From assembly GCA_030614305.1 (NCBI GenBank), contig JAUWKH010000011.1, positions 1-16,176 of the forward strand: a stretch of DNA of 16,176 nt, written 5' to 3'. Source of the DNA: Bacteroidota bacterium. Lineage in GTDB: Bacteria > Bacteroidota > Bacteroidia > Bacteroidales > JADFUO01. Position numbers and translations under genes: made by a program. Below the pieces are notes generated by a model. The model saw only the letters and a program-made list of their open reading frames with translations, did no database searches and was not told the DNA's origin. Shown here piece after piece: positions 1-7,463 of the stretch (the stretch's first letter is position 1; each line of letters opens with the position of its first letter).

Positions 1-175
1 GGTTTGGGTTATGTTTATGTTTTTGGTTATGTTTATGGTTGGGTCTTTTTGCAATACCACCCTACAAAAAACGTAAAAACAAAAACGACAATACAACCCC
101 ACAAAAAAACGACAACACAACCCTACAAAAAACGGAAATACAAAAAACGACAATACGACCATGCAAAAAACAACG
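1..175. repeat. Degenerate tandem repeats, GT-rich then AC-rich
   Basis: The first 45 bases contain two copies of GGTTATGTTTATG (7-19 and 25-37), spaced 18 bp apart. From about 51 to 175 the strand switches to A/C-rich degenerate units built around an ACAACCCTACAAAAAAC-like core (near 52, 97, 117 and 150). The open reading frame through this part is low-complexity Lys/Asn/Thr and is best explained by the repeats, not by a gene. Function unknown; it may be the edge of a decayed repeat locus. Confidence 0.6.
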
Positions 176-244
176 ATTAAAAATAATAATACAACAAATT
201 GTATCATACAATTATATGTATGTTAAAAATAATTCAAAATAATT

Positions 245-417
245 ATGGAAATCAAACAATTATTCGTTTCCCGGAAATAAAACTCAAAACCCGCGATGCA
301 CACAAACTGCTAGGGTATTTTGGAAATTTATTTAAAAAAATTCACCTTTATTACACAATCATTTCGAGGATAGAAACTCCTGATAAATATCATACTCTTC
401 TAACATCACACTCTTTT
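245..417 (+). pseudogene. cas6: Cas6-family CRISPR endonuclease, frameshifted N-terminal remnant
   Basis: Joining three reading-frame segments gives a protein start very like the Bacteroidota Cas6 N-terminus. ATG at 245 begins M-E-I-K; after a one-base slip near 255 the next frame reads TIIRFPEIKL, then KTRDAHKLLGYFGNLFKK up to about 339; after a second slip in the A-run at 334-340 the frame from 342 reads SPLLHNHFED. A stop (TGA 381-383) and a weak YxYPLxQY-like trace follow, after which similarity ends. Cas6 enzymes are normally about 200-270 residues and cut CRISPR precursor RNA at the repeat; here only about 50 residues remain, so this is a dead fragment. The RDAHKL..GYFGNLF and PLLHNH blocks are the key evidence, recognised from memory of the family. 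No other cas gene is visible in the window. Confidence 0.65.
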
Positions 418-418
418 A

Positions 419-450
419 GAATATATTCCAATACAACAAGGATTGAAAAC
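419..450 (+). CRISPR. Single CRISPR-repeat-like sequence after the cas6 remnant
   Basis: The sequence runs from the palindrome GAATATATTC (419-428) through CAATACAACAAG to GATTGAAAAC (441-450). The 3' end resembles the ATTGAAAC-type tail common to repeats processed by Cas6 in type I-B and III systems. Only one copy is present, so there is no array and no spacers can be defined. The call rests on the ending and on its position directly behind the Cas6 fragment; chance similarity is possible. Confidence 0.3.
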
Positions 451-480
451 TCGTAGCAGACCAGATAATTAACAAAACAT

Positions 481-661
481 TTATACTAATGCAAAACAGA
501 AATGCAAAACAATATAAGGTCTGTTCCGCACGCATAACTACTTCCAAACTTCTAGGAGTTTGTGCGTCCAGACGGACCCATGCGGGCTAACTTCGTGTCG
601 CTTCTTTAAGTCGTATGTATAAACAGCTTTACTTCGCAAAACTTGTTAAGAATTAGTATAA
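481..661. repeat. Segment bounded by a 10-bp perfect inverted repeat
   Basis: TTATACTAAT (481-490) and ATTAGTATAA (652-661) are perfect inverted copies enclosing a segment visibly richer in G+C than its surroundings. Inside are two copies of AATGCAAAACA (488-510), a hairpin CAAACT-TCTAGG-AGTTTG (545-562) and a small hairpin GTCC-AGAC-GGAC (566-577). This could be a small non-autonomous mobile element or a remnant. No coding sequence is seen. ATTAGTATAA occurs once more at 3285-3294, so the motif may simply be common in this genome. Confidence 0.4.
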
Positions 662-702
662 TTTGATATTTGTTTCTTCCCTTGCTAATTTAATTAATAA
701 AA

Positions 703-734
703 TTGCTTACTGAAAATTATTTTTATTAATTTTG
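703..734 (+). promoter_or_regulatory. Bacteroidota-type promoter of the ammonia-lyase unit
   Basis: TAATTTTG at 727-734 matches the -7 consensus TAnnTTTG exactly. A TTG at 703-705 lies 21 bases upstream, in the position of the -33 element. Transcription would begin a few bases after 734, leaving a short leader of about 30 nt before ATG 772. No Shine-Dalgarno sequence is obvious, as is usual for this phylum. Confidence 0.6.
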
Positions 735-771
735 CCTTTTCATTTTGTAACCAAACTTAGTACAATTTATA

Positions 772-2307
772 ATGATAATAATTGGAGAACATCCACTCAC
801 TTTAAATGATTTCAATAACATATTATACAATAAAGAGAAGATAAAGATTGACCCGAAAGCACTGGAAAAAGTTCAAAACAACTTTAATTTTCTTAAAAAA
901 TATTGTAAAGGTAAGGTCATTTATGGAATCAATACAGGATTGGGTCCTATGGCACAATACAGAATTGAAGATAAAGACCGTATTCAATTACAATATAATG
1001 CAATAAGAAGTCATTCATCCGGTACAGGAAACCCTATCCCTGATATTTATGTTAAATCGGCAATGATAGTCAGATTAAATAACTTTCTTAAAGGTTATTC
1101 AGGCATACATCCAGAAGTTGTGGAATTATTAAAATATTTGATTAATAAAGATATTTATCCTCTGATTCCTGAGCATGGCGGAGTTGGTGCAAGCGGCGAT
1201 TTAGTACAATTAGCACATCTTGCCCTTGTATTAATCGGCGAAGGCGAAGTTTCTTACCAGGGAAAAATTCTTCCGACAAAAACAGTGTTTGCTGAAAATA
1301 ATCTTCATCCTATTAAAATGCACTTACGAGAAGGACTATCGCTGATAAACGGAACTTCCGTAATGACAGGAATTGGATTGATTAATTCTATTTTGGCTAA
1401 AAATCTTTTAAATTGGGCTATACTGGCTTCAGCCATGATAAATGAAATTGTAGAATCTTTCGACGACCATTTCTCAAAACAACTAAATAATGTAAAATTG
1501 CACGAAGGACAAATTAAGGTTTCTGAAATTTTCAGAATAATCTTAAAAAGCAGCAAATTAATCCGAAAAAGAGAAGACCACTTTTTTAATAATCATATTA
1601 GTGATTATTTATTGAAAGAAAAAGTGCAGGAATATTACTCGCTTCGCTGCGTTCCGCAAATACTTGGACCTGTTTATAATACTATTGAAAACACTGAGAA
1701 AGTTCTGATAAATGAAGTAAATTCTGTTAGCGATAATCCGATTATTGATAGTAAGAATAATAATGTATATCATGGCGGAAACTTTCATGGAGATTATGTG
1801 TCGCTTGAAATGGACAAGTTAAAAATCGCTATTACTAAATTATCAATGTTATGCGAGCGGCAGTTGAATTATCTTTTAAATGACAAACTAAATAATAAGC
1901 TGCCTCCTTTTATTAATCTTGGAAAATTGGGACTGAACTTTGGCATGCAGGGAATTCAGTTTACAGCTACTTCAACTGTTGCCGAAAATCAAACACTATC
2001 ATTTCCCATGTATGTTCACAGTATTCCTAACAATAATGATAATCAGGATATTGTCAGTATGGGAACTAATGCGTCTTTTATTACAAAACAAATAATTGAA
2101 AACTCATTCCAGGTAATTGCCATTGAATTTATTGCAATTCTTCAGGCAATTGATTACTTAAAAATTGAAGATAAATTATCAGGATATTCAAAAACTACTT
2201 TTACTAATTTACGAAAAATTACACCTAAGTTTAAAGAAGATTCTCCGAAATATAAGGATATTCAAAATGTTAAGAATTATTTAATGGAGTATAAATTAGA
2301 ATTTTAA
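772..2307 (+). CDS. Tyrosine ammonia-lyase (HAL/PAL/TAL family, flexirubin type)
   Basis: This 511-residue protein should deaminate tyrosine to 4-coumarate in the cytoplasm. The catalytic Tyr sits in YGINTGLGP (Tyr51). The MIO cofactor forms from Ala-Ser-Gly at 140-142 within GGVGASGDL. Other family blocks are YYSLRCVPQILGP, NPIID and HGGNFHGDY, and the C-terminal HSIPNNNDNQDIVSMG. The substrate-selectivity loop reads RSHSSGTG (about 79-86). Classical histidine lyases also carry Ser-His here, but the whole stretch matches, as I recall it, the Flavobacterium johnsoniae enzyme characterised as tyrosine-specific and linked to flexirubin-type pigments. Histidine ammonia-lyase is the alternative; no hut genes are nearby, and FabG, ketosynthase and ACP genes are, which favours an aromatic starter-unit role. 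Length is normal and all key residues seem intact. FabG follows after 32 bp, probably in the same transcript. Confidence 0.88.
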   Translation: MIIIGEHPLTLNDFNNILYNKEKIKIDPKALEKVQNNFNFLKKYCKGKVIYGINTGLGPMAQYRIEDKDRIQLQYNAIRSHSSGTGNPIPDIYVKSAMIVRLNNFLKGYSGIHPEVVELLKYLINKDIYPLIPEHGGVGASGDLVQLAHLALVLIGEGEVSYQGKILPTKTVFAENNLHPIKMHLREGLSLINGTSVMTGIGLINSILAKNLLNWAILASAMINEIVESFDDHFSKQLNNVKLHEGQIKVSEIFRIILKSSKLIRKREDHFFNNHISDYLLKEKVQEYYSLRCVPQILGPVYNTIENTEKVLINEVNSVSDNPIIDSKNNNVYHGGNFHGDYVSLEMDKLKIAITKLSMLCERQLNYLLNDKLNNKLPPFINLGKLGLNFGMQGIQFTATSTVAENQTLSFPMYVHSIPNNNDNQDIVSMGTNASFITKQIIENSFQVIAIEFIAILQAIDYLKIEDKLSGYSKTTFTNLRKITPKFKEDSPKYKDIQNVKNYLMEYKLEF

Positions 2308-2339
2308 TGTTTTCAAATTTATAAAAAGAATAAATCAAG

Positions 2340-3068
2340 ATGAAATACGCTCTAATTACAGGTGGCTCAAGAGGAATTGGCAGAGCCATAAGTCTGAAAC
2401 TCTCAGAAATGGGTTATAATGTATTGATAAATTTCCTTTCTAATATTAAAGAAGCCGAAACCACACTCGGATTAATCAAAGATGCCGGAGGTTCGGGCGA
2501 GCTAATGCAATTTGATGTTTCAAAGCAGAATGAAGTTGAAAAAGTATTGGAAGCATGGAAAGAACAACATGAAGATCAATATATCGAAGTTTTGATAAAT
2601 AATGCCGGAATACGAAAAGACACTTTATTAATGTGGATGGAGAACGAACAATGGTTTGATGTGCTGAACACTAATCTTAACGGTTTCTTTTTTGTTACGA
2701 GAATGTTGTTAAAAGATATGCTGATAAAGAAATACGGCAGAATTGTAAATATTGTTTCTTTATCAGGAATAAAGGGTTTGCCCGGACAAATTAATTATTC
2801 GGCAGCTAAAGGAGGAATTATTGCTGCTACAAAGGCGCTGGCACAAGAGATCGGAAAAAAGAAAGTAACAGTTAATGCGGTTGCTCCTGGATTTATTAAG
2901 ACCGATATGACAAAAGAATTAAACGAAAAAGAATTAAAGCAACTAATCCCGCTTAACAGATTTGGAAATCCCGAAGAAGTTGCAGAAGTTGTAGGGTTTC
3001 TTGCTTCTGAAAAGTCATCTTATGTTACCGGCGAAGTAATTTCGGTTAATGGGGGATTGTATACATAA
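2340..3068 (+). CDS. fabG: 3-oxoacyl-ACP reductase, FabG-type short-chain dehydrogenase
   Basis: This 242-residue short-chain dehydrogenase/reductase should reduce a 3-ketoacyl chain on ACP to the 3-hydroxyacyl form with NAD(P)H. The Rossmann motif GGSRGIG is at residues 8-14, the structural NNAG at 87-90, and the catalytic Ser140, Tyr153 and Lys157 lie in VSLSG and NYSAAK; an Asn at 112 or 114 completes the tetrad. The C-terminus ends YVTGEVISVNGG, typical of FabG. Length equals that of housekeeping FabG. It sits 32 bp after the ammonia-lyase with no visible terminator between, so the two are probably co-transcribed, and the likely substrate is the growing aryl-polyene or fatty-acyl chain. 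It may be a pathway-specific paralogue; the housekeeping copy would then be elsewhere. Confidence 0.9.
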   Translation: MKYALITGGSRGIGRAISLKLSEMGYNVLINFLSNIKEAETTLGLIKDAGGSGELMQFDVSKQNEVEKVLEAWKEQHEDQYIEVLINNAGIRKDTLLMWMENEQWFDVLNTNLNGFFFVTRMLLKDMLIKKYGRIVNIVSLSGIKGLPGQINYSAAKGGIIAATKALAQEIGKKKVTVNAVAPGFIKTDMTKELNEKELKQLIPLNRFGNPEEVAEVVGFLASEKSSYVTGEVISVNGGLYT

Positions 3069-3319
3069 TGCAGTAAATTGCAAGATAAAAGATAAAAACG
3101 ACCCGAAGTTAGTATGGATAAATTTCAAATTTCAATATTCAAATTCCAAACAAAATAGATAAACATTTTAATTATTGGGTTTTGTATTTTGGATATTATT
3201 TGTTTTTTATGATTTAATCTGAAACTTAAAAATTACTCAAAAACCATAATCACCAGACATACAACTCAATACATTATAGTTGCCATTAGTATAAATATCG
3301 GGAGTTATATGTTTAAAAT
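3069..3319. other. Convergent intergenic region with AT-rich imperfect inverted repeat
   Basis: Between the fabG stop and the stop of the opposite-strand receptor gene there is no coding signal. At 3118-3160 runs of CAAATTTCAATATTCAAATT-type sequence face a partly complementary GGGTTTTGTATTTTGGATAT stretch at 3177-3197. This resembles loosely the larger inverted-repeat element at 13069-13174. No GC-rich terminator with a T-run is seen. Confidence 0.4.
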
Positions 3320-5779
3320 CTAAAAATCCTCTTCAAAATCAATTTCCGTTTCTTTATCCATTTGTTTTTCCTTTTTGTAATTATTAATTCGATAGCTTAG
3401 GCTTAATGTAACAATTTGAGATTCTCTTTTAAAATTATTACAGGAATAAAATCCCTCACCGCTTGTAATATAATCAAACTTCATTGTTCCGAAAATATCA
3501 CTGACTTTTAAAGTAGTTGTTAAATTGCGATTAAAAAAATCATTACGAAACGCAATATTTACTGCAAAAAAACCTTCCCTTTCTCCCTGAGCCGTTACCG
3601 ATGGACCTTTATAAAAGCCCACTATCTGCAAGCGAGCAGACTTGCTAAACTTTAAGCTTGTATTTAACCTTCCATCTAAATTATTACTGTTTTTATTGAC
3701 GTCTGCATTAATTATATCACCTTCCAACCGGTAATTATAAAGATTTACACTTGCATTAATTTGCAGCCATTTTGTTGCGGTGAGGTTTGCCATTATTTCA
3801 GTACCCAAAGCATAATCCTTATCTAAATTTTCAAAAGTAATCATTAAAATATCATCTTTTTGTAATGTCCTTATCATTGTAATTTTATCATTAGTGATGC
3901 GATAATATGCTTCTACAGAAATAAATGATGATTTTATCCTTTTTTGATAGCCTAATTCGTAAGAATCAATATATTCGGGTTGCAGGTCGGGATTACCTAT
4001 TCTCATATTATATGTGTTCAGATAATTGGGAAACGGATCTAAATACCTGCCTTTCGGACGGTTAATCCTGCGGCTATAGCTTGCCATAAGCTGATGATCG
4101 TTTGGAAACTGATGCGATATATGAATTGTAGGAAACATATCAATACGATTTATCATATAAGCATCAGGTGATTGTTCATTTTTGATATTCCTGTAAGTAT
4201 ATTCACCACGCAAACCCAATTGGTAATGAACCTTTTTTATATTATCCGAAAAAATAAAATATAATGAGTGAATATTACGTGTAAAATCCATTTCATTATT
4301 ATCCTCTTTATTATTGACCCAAATATTCTGACCTGCATCAAATTCACTATATTTATATTTATTGTTTTGATAATTCATCCGGCTTTGGTATCCTGCCTCA
4401 ATACGCCCATCCGTCCGAATCGGCTTTGAATAATCTGCTTTTACTCTGAGATCCCATGAATTTCCATCTTCTACAGTCATGATACTACTTGGCTTATCAT
4501 CAGTAACTATCCAGTCATTATTAGTAATATATTCATCCATATTTTCTGTAATATCACTTTTTCTTTCGGAATAGTATGCCATTGCTGATAATTCATGTCC
4601 ATTGTTATTAAACTTATGAATAAAATTAGTTGTAATATTATAATAATTTCCTTCCCGTTTCATTGAACTTTTGGCAATGGAATATATGTCGGATGATTCG
4701 GGAAAGGTATATGAATGAAGATTGGAATTAAAACTACGATCAAATTTGTAATAACCGTATTTTCCAAAAAAGGATAAAGTAGTTTTTTTATCTAAATAAT
4801 AATCCAAACCTGCATTAAAACTATATCCGTTAGGTATTTTTTTACGTTCTATATCCGATATCAAATAATCAGTAGTATCCCCGGAATATATTTGTTGCTC
4901 CCATTGTCCGGTTACTTTCATTTCGCGCTTATAATAATCCATACCTGCAAAGAGATTAATTTTACCGGTTCTATAATTTATTAAAAAATCCGAGCTGTAT
5001 TTATTACCTGTTGCTACCGAAGCATTAACAATACCGTTAAAACCCGGCTTGATTTGTTTTTTTAAGATAACATTAATGATACCTGCAATGCCATCAGGGT
5101 CATACCTAGCAGAAGGATTTGTAATTATTTCAATTTGCTCAATTGTATTTGCCGGTATTTGCTGCAGGGCATCACTGCCTTCCAGCACACTGGGACGACC
5201 ATCAATTAAAACCGTGAAATTGGAACTGCCACGTAAGCTGACATTTCCTTCAATATCAACATTAACCGAAGGAGTATTTTCCAAGGCTTCAATAGCAGAA
5301 CCTCCTGCAGAATTAATATCCTGACTCACATTTATTACTTTTTTATCGATTTTATATTCTATTAGGGAACGATCCGCAATAATTTCAACTCCTTTTAAAT
5401 TTTCTGAGGATTGCTTTAATTTTATAGTACTTAGATCAACTGACTTTTGTTCTGGATAGATTTTAATATTTTTAATAATTATTTTTTCATACCCTATAAA
5501 ATTGGCTTCTAAATAATACATGCCAAATGGAAGCTTTTCAAGCTTAAATTCCCCATACGCATTGGTAACTGTTCCTGTTACCATACTGGAATCTCTTTTT
5601 TGGAATAATACAATATTGGCATATTCCATTGGCTGGTTCAAATCGGCATCAATAATTTTACCGGTAATAATTCCCTCCGGAGGCATAGAACCGGAATTCC
5701 CTCCCTGTGGACGCTGAGCCATTGTATAATAAACTGTTAATAACAAAAAACTGCTAATAATAAGTAATTTATGCTTCAT
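3320..5779 (-). CDS. TonB-dependent-type outer membrane receptor with N-terminal carboxypeptidase-like domain
   Basis: This 819-residue protein begins with a Sec signal peptide (residues 1-21, ending TMAQ) and a short Gly/Pro-rich linker. A CarboxypepD_reg-like beta-sandwich follows at about 37-110 (GIITGKIIDADLNQPMEYAN, and later NAYGEFKLEKLPFG). The plug domain spans about 150-240 with NTPSVNVDIEGNVSLRGS, VLIDGRPS and ARYDPDGIAGIINVILKK. The rest is an alternating aromatic beta-barrel of the outer-membrane family common in Bacteroidota (OMP_b-brl_3 type). It ends in a charged tail EIDFEEDF. The substrate cannot be read from sequence; no SusD-like partner, sigma/anti-sigma pair or siderophore genes flank it. 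It lies between the two lipid/pigment gene groups but on the opposite strand, so a functional link is uncertain. Length and domain order look complete. Confidence 0.88.
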   Translation of the reverse strand: MKHKLLIISSFLLLTVYYTMAQRPQGGNSGSMPPEGIITGKIIDADLNQPMEYANIVLFQKRDSSMVTGTVTNAYGEFKLEKLPFGMYYLEANFIGYEKIIIKNIKIYPEQKSVDLSTIKLKQSSENLKGVEIIADRSLIEYKIDKKVINVSQDINSAGGSAIEALENTPSVNVDIEGNVSLRGSSNFTVLIDGRPSVLEGSDALQQIPANTIEQIEIITNPSARYDPDGIAGIINVILKKQIKPGFNGIVNASVATGNKYSSDFLINYRTGKINLFAGMDYYKREMKVTGQWEQQIYSGDTTDYLISDIERKKIPNGYSFNAGLDYYLDKKTTLSFFGKYGYYKFDRSFNSNLHSYTFPESSDIYSIAKSSMKREGNYYNITTNFIHKFNNNGHELSAMAYYSERKSDITENMDEYITNNDWIVTDDKPSSIMTVEDGNSWDLRVKADYSKPIRTDGRIEAGYQSRMNYQNNKYKYSEFDAGQNIWVNNKEDNNEMDFTRNIHSLYFIFSDNIKKVHYQLGLRGEYTYRNIKNEQSPDAYMINRIDMFPTIHISHQFPNDHQLMASYSRRINRPKGRYLDPFPNYLNTYNMRIGNPDLQPEYIDSYELGYQKRIKSSFISVEAYYRITNDKITMIRTLQKDDILMITFENLDKDYALGTEIMANLTATKWLQINASVNLYNYRLEGDIINADVNKNSNNLDGRLNTSLKFSKSARLQIVGFYKGPSVTAQGEREGFFAVNIAFRNDFFNRNLTTTLKVSDIFGTMKFDYITSGEGFYSCNNFKRESQIVTLSLSYRINNYKKEKQMDKETEIDFEEDF

Positions 5780-5798
5780 AATTCGGGTTAAAAATATT

Positions 5799-5811
5799 GA
5801 TAATTTTTATC
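5799..5811. promoter_or_regulatory. Small palindrome in divergent promoter region
   Basis: GATAA-TTT-TTATC lies 20 bp upstream of the receptor start and about 50 bp before the ketosynthase promoter. It could be an operator for the receptor gene. No clear TAnnTTTG element was found on the minus strand here, so the receptor promoter is unassigned. Confidence 0.25.
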
Positions 5812-5836
5812 ATTTGACACTACTATATTAAAAAAC

Positions 5837-5869
5837 TTGCTATTAAATTACCGAAATTGTGTACTTTTG
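5837..5869 (+). promoter_or_regulatory. Promoter of the ketosynthase-ACP-acyltransferase operon
   Basis: TACTTTTG (5862-5869) fits TAnnTTTG exactly, with a TTG at 5837-5839 some 22 bases upstream. The implied leader to ATG 5922 is about 45 nt. It resembles the promoter of the ammonia-lyase unit in both elements, so the two units may share the same housekeeping sigma factor. Confidence 0.55.
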
Positions 5870-5921
5870 TTCTTTGGTTATATGTTACCATTAGGCAAAA
5901 TTAAAAAATAAGAAAATTTTT

Positions 5922-7142
5922 ATGAATAGAGTAGTTATTACAGGTATCGGAGTTTATTCTACTATCGGAAAAAATCTTGATGAAGTTAAAGAATCATTGT
6001 ATAACGGGAAATCAGGAATAGTTCTTGATCAGGAAAGAAAAGAATACGGATACAGATCAGGATTAACAGGTAAGCTTGAACGTCCGAAATTAAAGGGCTT
6101 GATTGACAGAAGGTCACGGGTAGGCATGGCTGAACAAGGCGAATATGCTTATATTGCTACTGTGGAAGCATTAAAAAATGCAGATATTGAACAAGAACAT
6201 TTAGACAAAAATGAATTTGGGATTATATACGGAAATGACAGTTCTACAATTCCTGTAATTAAGGCGGTAGATATTATAAGAGAAAAAAGAGATACTGTTC
6301 TTGTCGGCTCAGGTTCTGTTTTTCAATCAATGAACTCAACTGTTACAATGAATCTCGCTGTAATTTTCAAGTTAAGAGGAGTTAATTTTACACTTAGCGG
6401 GGCCTGTGCAAGCGGTTCGCACTCAATAGGGATAGGATATTTTTTAATCAAGCATGGCTATCAGAAAAGTATTATTTGCGGTGGCGCCCAGGAAGTTAAT
6501 ATTTTTAGTGTTGGCAGCTTTGATGCTTTAAGTGCTTTTTCAATAAGAGAATCAGAACCCACAAAAGCGTCACGACCATTTGATAAAAACAGAGATGGTT
6601 TGGTACCGAGCGGTGGTGCAGCTACTGTAATATTGGAAAGTTATGATTCTGCAATTAAAAGAGGAGCTCCTATTTTAGCTGAAGTTATCGGTTATGGTTT
6701 CTCATCCGATGGAAGTCATATTTCTGTCCCAAATGTTGACGGTCCTAAACGTGCTATTGAAATGTCGTTAAAAAATGCTAATGTCAGCCCTAAAGATATT
6801 GATTATATCAATGCACATGCAACATCTACTCCTGTAGGCGATGCAAATGAAGCAAAAGCTATTTATGAAATTTTTAATAATCATAAACCATTTGTAAGTT
6901 CAACAAAATCAATGACCGGGCATGAAATGTGGATGGCAGGTTCAAGCGAAGTGGTTTATTCAATCCTGATGATGAAAAACTCATTTATTGCTCCTAATAT
7001 CAATTTTGAAAATCCTGACGAATATTCTCAAAATCTAAATATCATTAATAAAACAGTTAATAAAGACATTAATATATTCTTGTCAAATTCATTTGGTTTC
7101 GGCGGGACAAATTCTTCACTCATTATAAAAAATATTTTTTAA
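5922..7142 (+). CDS. Beta-ketoacyl-ACP synthase, FabF/FabB-like
   Basis: This 406-residue thiolase-fold condensing enzyme joins malonyl-ACP to an acyl primer. The nucleophile is Cys162 in LSGACASGSHS, with His299 in NAHATSTPVGD and His334 in KSMTGHEMWMAG (Lys329 nearby), so the Cys-His-His triad is complete and the enzyme should be active; it is not a chain-length factor. The glycine-rich C-terminus NSFGFGGTNSS is present. It starts an operon: the ACP start is 65 bp downstream and an acyltransferase follows. With the ammonia-lyase and FabG genes close by, the likely role is elongation of an aromatic or fatty starter in a flexirubin/aryl-polyene type pathway. In such clusters it usually has a partner ketosynthase lacking Cys; none is found here. 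An ordinary FabF is the alternative. Confidence 0.88.
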   Translation: MNRVVITGIGVYSTIGKNLDEVKESLYNGKSGIVLDQERKEYGYRSGLTGKLERPKLKGLIDRRSRVGMAEQGEYAYIATVEALKNADIEQEHLDKNEFGIIYGNDSSTIPVIKAVDIIREKRDTVLVGSGSVFQSMNSTVTMNLAVIFKLRGVNFTLSGACASGSHSIGIGYFLIKHGYQKSIICGGAQEVNIFSVGSFDALSAFSIRESEPTKASRPFDKNRDGLVPSGGAATVILESYDSAIKRGAPILAEVIGYGFSSDGSHISVPNVDGPKRAIEMSLKNANVSPKDIDYINAHATSTPVGDANEAKAIYEIFNNHKPFVSSTKSMTGHEMWMAGSSEVVYSILMMKNSFIAPNINFENPDEYSQNLNIINKTVNKDINIFLSNSFGFGGTNSSLIIKNIF

Positions 7143-7207
7143 ATAATTATAAGTTTTTTGGATAAATATATTTAATTTTGCAGAATAATTCCTTAATAAG
7201 AAAAATC

Positions 7208-7456
7208 ATGGAAAAAGAAAAAATTGTAACGATAATTGATGATTTTCTAATTGATGAACTTGAAATAGAAGAAGAACTTAATCCTGATGCAAAGTTAAAG
7301 GATGACCTTGGCATTGAAAGCCTTGATTTTGTTGACATTGCCGTTGTTATTGAAAAAGAATTCGGTTTTAAAGTTAAAGGCGAAGAAATGGTTGATGTAA
7401 AAACATTACAACACCTTTACGATTATATTTATGATTATTTAAACAAAACCAAATAA
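7208..7456 (+). CDS. Acyl carrier protein
   Basis: This small acidic protein (82 residues from ATG 7208) carries the phosphopantetheine attachment Ser38 in DDLGIESLDFVD. The helical pattern and length are those of a discrete ACP. I chose ATG 7208 over the upstream TTG at 7178 because the extra ten residues are not ACP-like and the TTG overlaps a TAATTTTG promoter-like motif (7173-7180). It sits between the ketosynthase and the acyltransferase, so it probably carries the chain made by the former and hands it to the latter. The motif has Glu-Ser-Leu in place of the common Asp-Ser-Leu, a frequent variation in specialised ACPs. Its stop is 7 bp before the next gene's GTG. Confidence 0.88.
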   Translation: MEKEKIVTIIDDFLIDELEIEEELNPDAKLKDDLGIESLDFVDIAVVIEKEFGFKVKGEEMVDVKTLQHLYDYIYDYLNKTK

Positions 7457-7463
7457 TTTCACC

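Noticed and set aside
39..242. 67-codon open frame at the left end
   Set aside because: It translates the A/C-rich degenerate tandem repeats into Lys/Asn/Thr-rich low-complexity sequence; no start context or family features.
419..660. A complete CRISPR array
   Set aside because: Only one repeat-like unit exists; no second copy at spacer distance on either strand.
1305..1556. Minus-strand frame inside the ammonia-lyase gene
   Set aside because: Shadow of a strongly supported gene on the other strand.
5049..5717. Plus-strand frames opposite the receptor gene
   Set aside because: They mirror the conserved plug and N-terminal domains of the receptor and have no family features of their own.
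7173..7180. TAATTTTG as an internal promoter before the ACP gene
   Set aside because: It matches the -7 pattern and lies at a sensible distance from ATG 7208, but no -33 TTG sits at 19-22 bases; in AT-rich DNA this can be chance.
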